DNA of 64,000 nucleotides from Halorussus pelagicus (GTDB lineage Archaea > Halobacteriota > Halobacteria > Halobacteriales > Haladaptataceae), in NCBI RefSeq assembly GCF_004087835.1, contig NZ_CP035119.1, positions 372,001 through 436,000 of the forward strand. Reading direction: 5' to 3'. The notes below the pieces were generated by a model. That model did no database searches, was not told where the DNA came from, and was given only the letters and a program-made list of their open reading frames with translations. Positions 60,939 to 64,000 of this stretch are shown piece after piece. A program made the translations under genes and the position numbers. The first letter of the stretch is position 1. Every line of letters starts with the position of its first letter.

Positions 60939-61418
60939 GTGAAACACCTCCCGAAACATCTCCGACCCAGATGGCGCTACCTCGCGGTCGAACTCGAATC
61001 GTGGCCCGACGCCGACATCGACCGCCGGGACTTCCAGCGGAGCGTCTGGTTCGCGGCACAGAACCTGCTCGGCGACGCCGGGAGCGCCGACGCCGACCTA
61101 AAGGTCCTCCAGTTCGAGTTCGGCGACGGCACCGGGGAAGCCATCCTCCGGGTCCGCCACGGCCAGGTCCAAGCGGCCCGCGCGGCGCTCGCCTGCGTGG
61201 ACGAAATTCGAGACGACTCCGTCGGCCTGCGCGTCAGCGGTATAAGCGGTACGGTCCGTGCCTGTGAAGAAAAGTATTTAGGAGCAGACGGCCAAATTCG
61301 TGACGAGAGAAAAGTCGTGTTCGAGGACGCCCAGCGGTCGGCAGTCGAGCGAGACGGACTCCTCGACGTGCGGACCGACGGCGCGTTCGCGGGCGCGACG
61401 GAACTCGATTTCGAGTGA
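60939..61418 (+). CDS. rnp2: Ribonuclease P protein component 2 (Pop5/Rpp14)
   Basis: A 159-residue protein with a GTG start giving VKHLPKHLRPRWRYLAVELE, the standard Pop5 opening. The upstream residues of the longer frame are not conserved. It has the ferredoxin-like core DRRDFQRSVWFAAQNLLGDAG, FEFGDGTGEAILRVRHGQV, and a haloarchaeal C-terminal extension. It is an RNase P subunit. It lies four bases upstream of psmA, so the two are co-transcribed. rnp3 is separated from it by the 57.7-60.9 kb insertion. Confidence 0.93.
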   Translation: MKHLPKHLRPRWRYLAVELESWPDADIDRRDFQRSVWFAAQNLLGDAGSADADLKVLQFEFGDGTGEAILRVRHGQVQAARAALACVDEIRDDSVGLRVSGISGTVRACEEKYLGADGQIRDERKVVFEDAQRSAVERDGLLDVRTDGAFAGATELDFE

Positions 61419-61422
61419 TACT

Positions 61423-62187
61423 ATGCAGGGACAAGCCCAACAGCAGGCCTACGACCGTGGGATTACCATCTTCTCCCCGGACGGACGGCTCTATCAGGTC
61501 GAATATGCCCGCGAGGCCGTCAAACGCGGCACTGCGAGCATCGGCATCCGCACCGAAGGCGGCGTCGTGCTCGCGGTGGACAAGCGCATCCGCTCGGAGC
61601 TGATGGAGCGGACCAGCGTCGAGAAGATTCACAAAGCCGACGACCACATCGGCATCGCCTCGGCAGGCCACGTCGCCGACGCGCGCCAGCTCATCGACTT
61701 CGCGCGCCAGCAGACGCAGGTCAACCGCCTGCGCTACGGCGAGCCTATCGGCGTCGAGACGCTGACCAAGGATGTCACCGACCACATCCAGCAGTACACG
61801 CAGGTCGGCGGCGCGCGCCCGTTCGGTGTCGCCCTCATCATCGGTGGCATCGAGGACGGCGAGCCGCGCCTCTACGAGACAGACCCGTCGGGCACTCCCT
61901 ACGAGTGGAAGGCCCTCGCGGTCGGCGCGGACCGCGGCGAGATTCAGGAGTACCTCGAAGACAACTACAGCGAGTCGATGGACTTGGACGGCGGCATCGA
62001 ACTCGCACTCCGCGCGCTCGGGTCGGTCAACGACGGCGAACTCAGCCCCGAGGGCGTCGGTCTCGCCACCGTGGACGCCGAGTCCGAGCAGTTCATGGAA
62101 CTCACGAACGACGAGACCGAGGAGTACCTCGCCGAACTCGGCCTGCTCGGCGACGGTGACGACGAAGACGAGCCGGAAGAGGAGTAG
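61423..62187 (+). CDS. psmA: Proteasome subunit alpha
   Basis: A 254-residue alpha subunit starting MQGQAQQQAYDRGITIFSPD. It has the proteasome A signature ITIFSPDGRLYQVEYAREAVKRG, the internal LDFARQQTQVNRLRYGEP region and an acidic C-terminal tail (GDGDDEDEPEEE). Alpha rings gate the 20S core and dock the PAN/Cdc48 ATPases. The gene follows rnp2 by four bases. The C-terminal acidic tail is usual for haloarchaea. Confidence 0.98.
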   Translation: MQGQAQQQAYDRGITIFSPDGRLYQVEYAREAVKRGTASIGIRTEGGVVLAVDKRIRSELMERTSVEKIHKADDHIGIASAGHVADARQLIDFARQQTQVNRLRYGEPIGVETLTKDVTDHIQQYTQVGGARPFGVALIIGGIEDGEPRLYETDPSGTPYEWKALAVGADRGEIQEYLEDNYSESMDLDGGIELALRALGSVNDGELSPEGVGLATVDAESEQFMELTNDETEEYLAELGLLGDGDDEDEPEEE

Positions 62188-62364
62188 AGGCCCCTTCTTT
62201 CCCGCGGTTTCGCTAATCGAGCAGTCGTGGGTGTTCAGCCGGAAGCGTGTCCGGGTTCTTTGCGGGGTCGCGCCAGCGCACGCCAAACGGACCGAGACGC
62301 GGAGCGCACGCTACGCCAGTGGGTCGTCGGTCGTACCGGAGCCAAAGGCCGGAGAATCAGATAG

Positions 62365-63162
62365 TCAGCCGTCGAGGACGCCGACGCGTTCGCCGCGGTA
62401 GCCGAAGACGTTCTCGTAGCCGTACGGCGACATCAGGACCGGGTAGAACGATTCGTCGGCGATTAGTTCGCGCTCGTCGGAGGCGGCGAAGCGCTCGCCC
62501 GCGGCGACGCGCTCGAAGTTCTGGGCGAACACACGGAAGTCGTCGTCACCGACCTTGGGCACCGGGCCACCGAGTCGGTAGACCTCGACTTCGTCGCGGT
62601 CGAATCCGGCGACCGGTTCGTCGTCGGGGAGGGCACCGGTCGCTTCGAGGAAGCCCCGAATCAGGTCCACGGCGTTGTCGGCGGCCTCGTCGGAGCCTTG
62701 CAGGCCGCACTCGACTTCGAGGACGTGGGGGTACTCGATGAGGCGGCCGTCGCTCTCGGCTTCGGTCTCGACCAGCACGGAGACCGGCAGATACGGGCAG
62801 ACCGAGCGCGCGACCGCATCGACGGTATCGACCAGCGCGAAGGGGTCGGCGTACGACTGCGTGGAGTGGAGCGAGAGCGTCGTGCAGTCGCGCACCTCTC
62901 GGGAGAGCGCGGCGGCGAGTCGCCGCTCGTGGGTTTCGGCGTCCGGATCGCCCGGAAACGCGCGGTTCAGATCCTCCTCGACGTATCTGACGCCGCGGTC
63001 CAGCGCCTCCTCGTTGGCGACAATGAACTTGACTGGGCGCTCGACTGCTGGCGACGACGCGAGGAGACGCTCTATCGCCCGAACGCCGCACGGTTCGTCG
63101 CCGTGAATCGCGGCGACGACGGCGATTTCGGGGGTCCCCTCGCCCAACTGCTCGATTCGCAT
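62365..63162 (-). CDS. Succinylglutamate desuccinylase/aspartoacylase family protein
   Basis: A 265-residue zinc carboxypeptidase-like enzyme starting MRIEQLGEGTPEIAVVAAIHGDEP. It has the zinc-binding HGDE and the later H in LSLHSTQSY, plus VRYVEEDLNRAFPG. The extra start upstream by 15 codons is not used because the N-terminus is then atypical. It would cleave an N-acyl amino acid. The exact substrate is not determined. Confidence 0.88.
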   Translation of the reverse strand: MRIEQLGEGTPEIAVVAAIHGDEPCGVRAIERLLASSPAVERPVKFIVANEEALDRGVRYVEEDLNRAFPGDPDAETHERRLAAALSREVRDCTTLSLHSTQSYADPFALVDTVDAVARSVCPYLPVSVLVETEAESDGRLIEYPHVLEVECGLQGSDEAADNAVDLIRGFLEATGALPDDEPVAGFDRDEVEVYRLGGPVPKVGDDDFRVFAQNFERVAAGERFAASDERELIADESFYPVLMSPYGYENVFGYRGERVGVLDG

Positions 63163-63215
63163 CGGAAGAAAAGGCGCACCGCGCGCTTTTGAGCGTTTCG
63201 ACTCCAATCCGTCGA

Positions 63216-63896
63216 TCAGTCGTCGGTCGGGTCACACAGCGCCCGAATCGGCGATTCGAGCGCGAGACCCGCATCGGTCAGCGCGACGTAGTCGTCGTCT
63301 TGGTCGTAGTCCACGAGGCCCGCGCGGGCGAGTTTCGGGACGTGCGTGTGATACAGCGACAGATAGACCTGCAACACGTCGTCGGCGTCGATTCGCGTGA
63401 GGGGTTCGCCGCGCTCGGCGATAGTCACCTCGTCGGCGAGGTCCGGGAGTGACAGGTCCTCGTGGTTTAGGAGCGTGACCAGCGCCTCGCGCCGCCGGAA
63501 ATCCGCGAGCAGGCCGAGCAGCGAGTCCAGCGAGATAGGGTGGTCAGTCTGCTCGAACGACTCGATTATGGGAACCATCGCCTCGAACCGGGCGTCCTCG
63601 CCGTAGGCGACGAGTTCGCGCTCGGCGTCGTACGCCACGAGGCCCGCGTCGGCGAGTTTGGGCAAGTGGCTGTGGTGAAGTCGCGCGCGCAGTCGCTCTT
63701 CGTCGGTCTCCGTCTCCGCGAGTCGGTCCACGAGGTCATCGACGACGAGCGCGTCGTCGCTCTCGGCGAGGTGCCAAAGCAGGACCCGACAGTCCTCGTT
63801 TTCGAGAGCGTCGAACGTGGCATCGAGCGGGACGGCGCGCTCAGGACTGTGCGGGTTAGCGTCCGCCGTATCGGGGCAAGAGTCGGTCGTTGTCAT
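63216..63896 (-). CDS. Two-domain HTH protein (DUF7344-like)
   Basis: A 226-residue acidic protein with two repeats of a winged-helix-like module. The first spans about residues 28-110 (ALENEDCRVLLWHLAESDDA, LHHSHLPKLADAGLVAYD). The second spans about 120-215 (LLADFRRREALVTLLNHED, LYHTHVPKLARAGLVDYD). Haloarchaeal DUF7344 domains have this form and act as DNA-binding regulators. A TATA-like CTTATATACT lies about 70 bases upstream on the minus strand (63963-63972). No target is known. Confidence 0.85.
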   Translation of the reverse strand: MTTTDSCPDTADANPHSPERAVPLDATFDALENEDCRVLLWHLAESDDALVVDDLVDRLAETETDEERLRARLHHSHLPKLADAGLVAYDAERELVAYGEDARFEAMVPIIESFEQTDHPISLDSLLGLLADFRRREALVTLLNHEDLSLPDLADEVTIAERGEPLTRIDADDVLQVYLSLYHTHVPKLARAGLVDYDQDDDYVALTDAGLALESPIRALCDPTDD

Positions 63897-63959
63897 ATCG
63901 TGACCTCCGTCGGGTGTCGCGCGAGCAGTGAGAGACCGCTCTGGATTGACGAACGACGC

Positions 63960-64000
63960 CGATAGTATATAAGTTGTTGATTCGTTTTGATTGCGCAGGA
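63960..64000. promoter_or_regulatory. TATA-like element at the right edge
   Basis: The sequence AGTATATAAG (63964-63973) is TATA-like on both strands. It may be the promoter of the DUF7344-like gene (minus) or of a gene beyond the window (plus). Confidence 0.4.

Noticed and set aside
1-64000. tRNA, rRNA or IS/transposase genes
   Set aside because: No cloverleaf with a T-arm GTTC pattern, no rRNA-like stretch and no transposase protein could be recognised by eye. A tRNA scan would be decisive.

Overview
The window is a chromosomal segment from an extremely halophilic archaeon (class Halobacteria). The evidence is high GC, very acidic proteins with few lysines, archaeal TATA boxes close to start codons (many apparently leaderless), twin-arginine (Tat) signals on exported proteins, and archaeal information-processing genes: psmA proteasome alpha, RNase P Rpp30 and Pop5, pelota, RqcH and Elp3. 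I cannot name the genus from sequence alone. No rRNA, tRNA, CRISPR array or transposase was recognised.

Layout. 1-4.7 kb: small zinc-ribbon proteins, sucCD and a YchF-like GTPase. 4.9-9.9 kb: a four-gene plus-strand cluster (CDP-glycerol glycerophosphotransferase, glycerophosphodiesterase, LicC-type nucleotidyltransferase fused to a HAD phosphatase, sugar-phosphate isomerase) that looks like a polyol-phosphate polymer or glycerophosphate pathway. 10-22 kb: a UspA protein, BirA, and a biotin-dependent acyl-CoA carboxylase (pccA, pccX, pccB) whose genes are split by two copies of a divergent [HTH regulator / cytochrome P450] module and a methyltransferase. 22-28.8 kb: two tandem NSS transporters, membrane and lipid-anchored proteins, an SDR and an amidohydrolase. 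28.9-33 kb: a ribosome-rescue block (pelota, DUF4013 protein, RqcH). 33-44.7 kb: mostly housekeeping genes (Elp3, DHH/RecJ-like nuclease, thymidine kinase, CinA-like protein, oxidoreductase) and a frameshifted gene. 44.8-54.2 kb: two AT-rich loci, each encoding a Tat-exported precursor with a C-terminal ten-cysteine domain followed by a small membrane protein. One is a clear halocin C8-like precursor, the other has a different cysteine pattern. Between them lie an FMN reductase, a Bat-type sensor-regulator, glutamate dehydrogenase and a serpin. 54.3-64 kb: MutY, then rnp3-methyltransferase and rnp2-psmA, separated by a ~3.2-kb AT-rich insertion holding a collapsed nucleoside ABC-transporter operon and a Tat-protein family with one decayed member.

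The most interesting signals are the two putative peptide-antibiotic loci, a three-copy dispersed non-coding repeat (near 10.8, 40.8 and 56.2 kb) with a hairpin whose stem changes while pairing and loop are kept, the duplicated regulator/P450 module with a copied divergent promoter, the glycerophosphate cluster, and several gene fossils.
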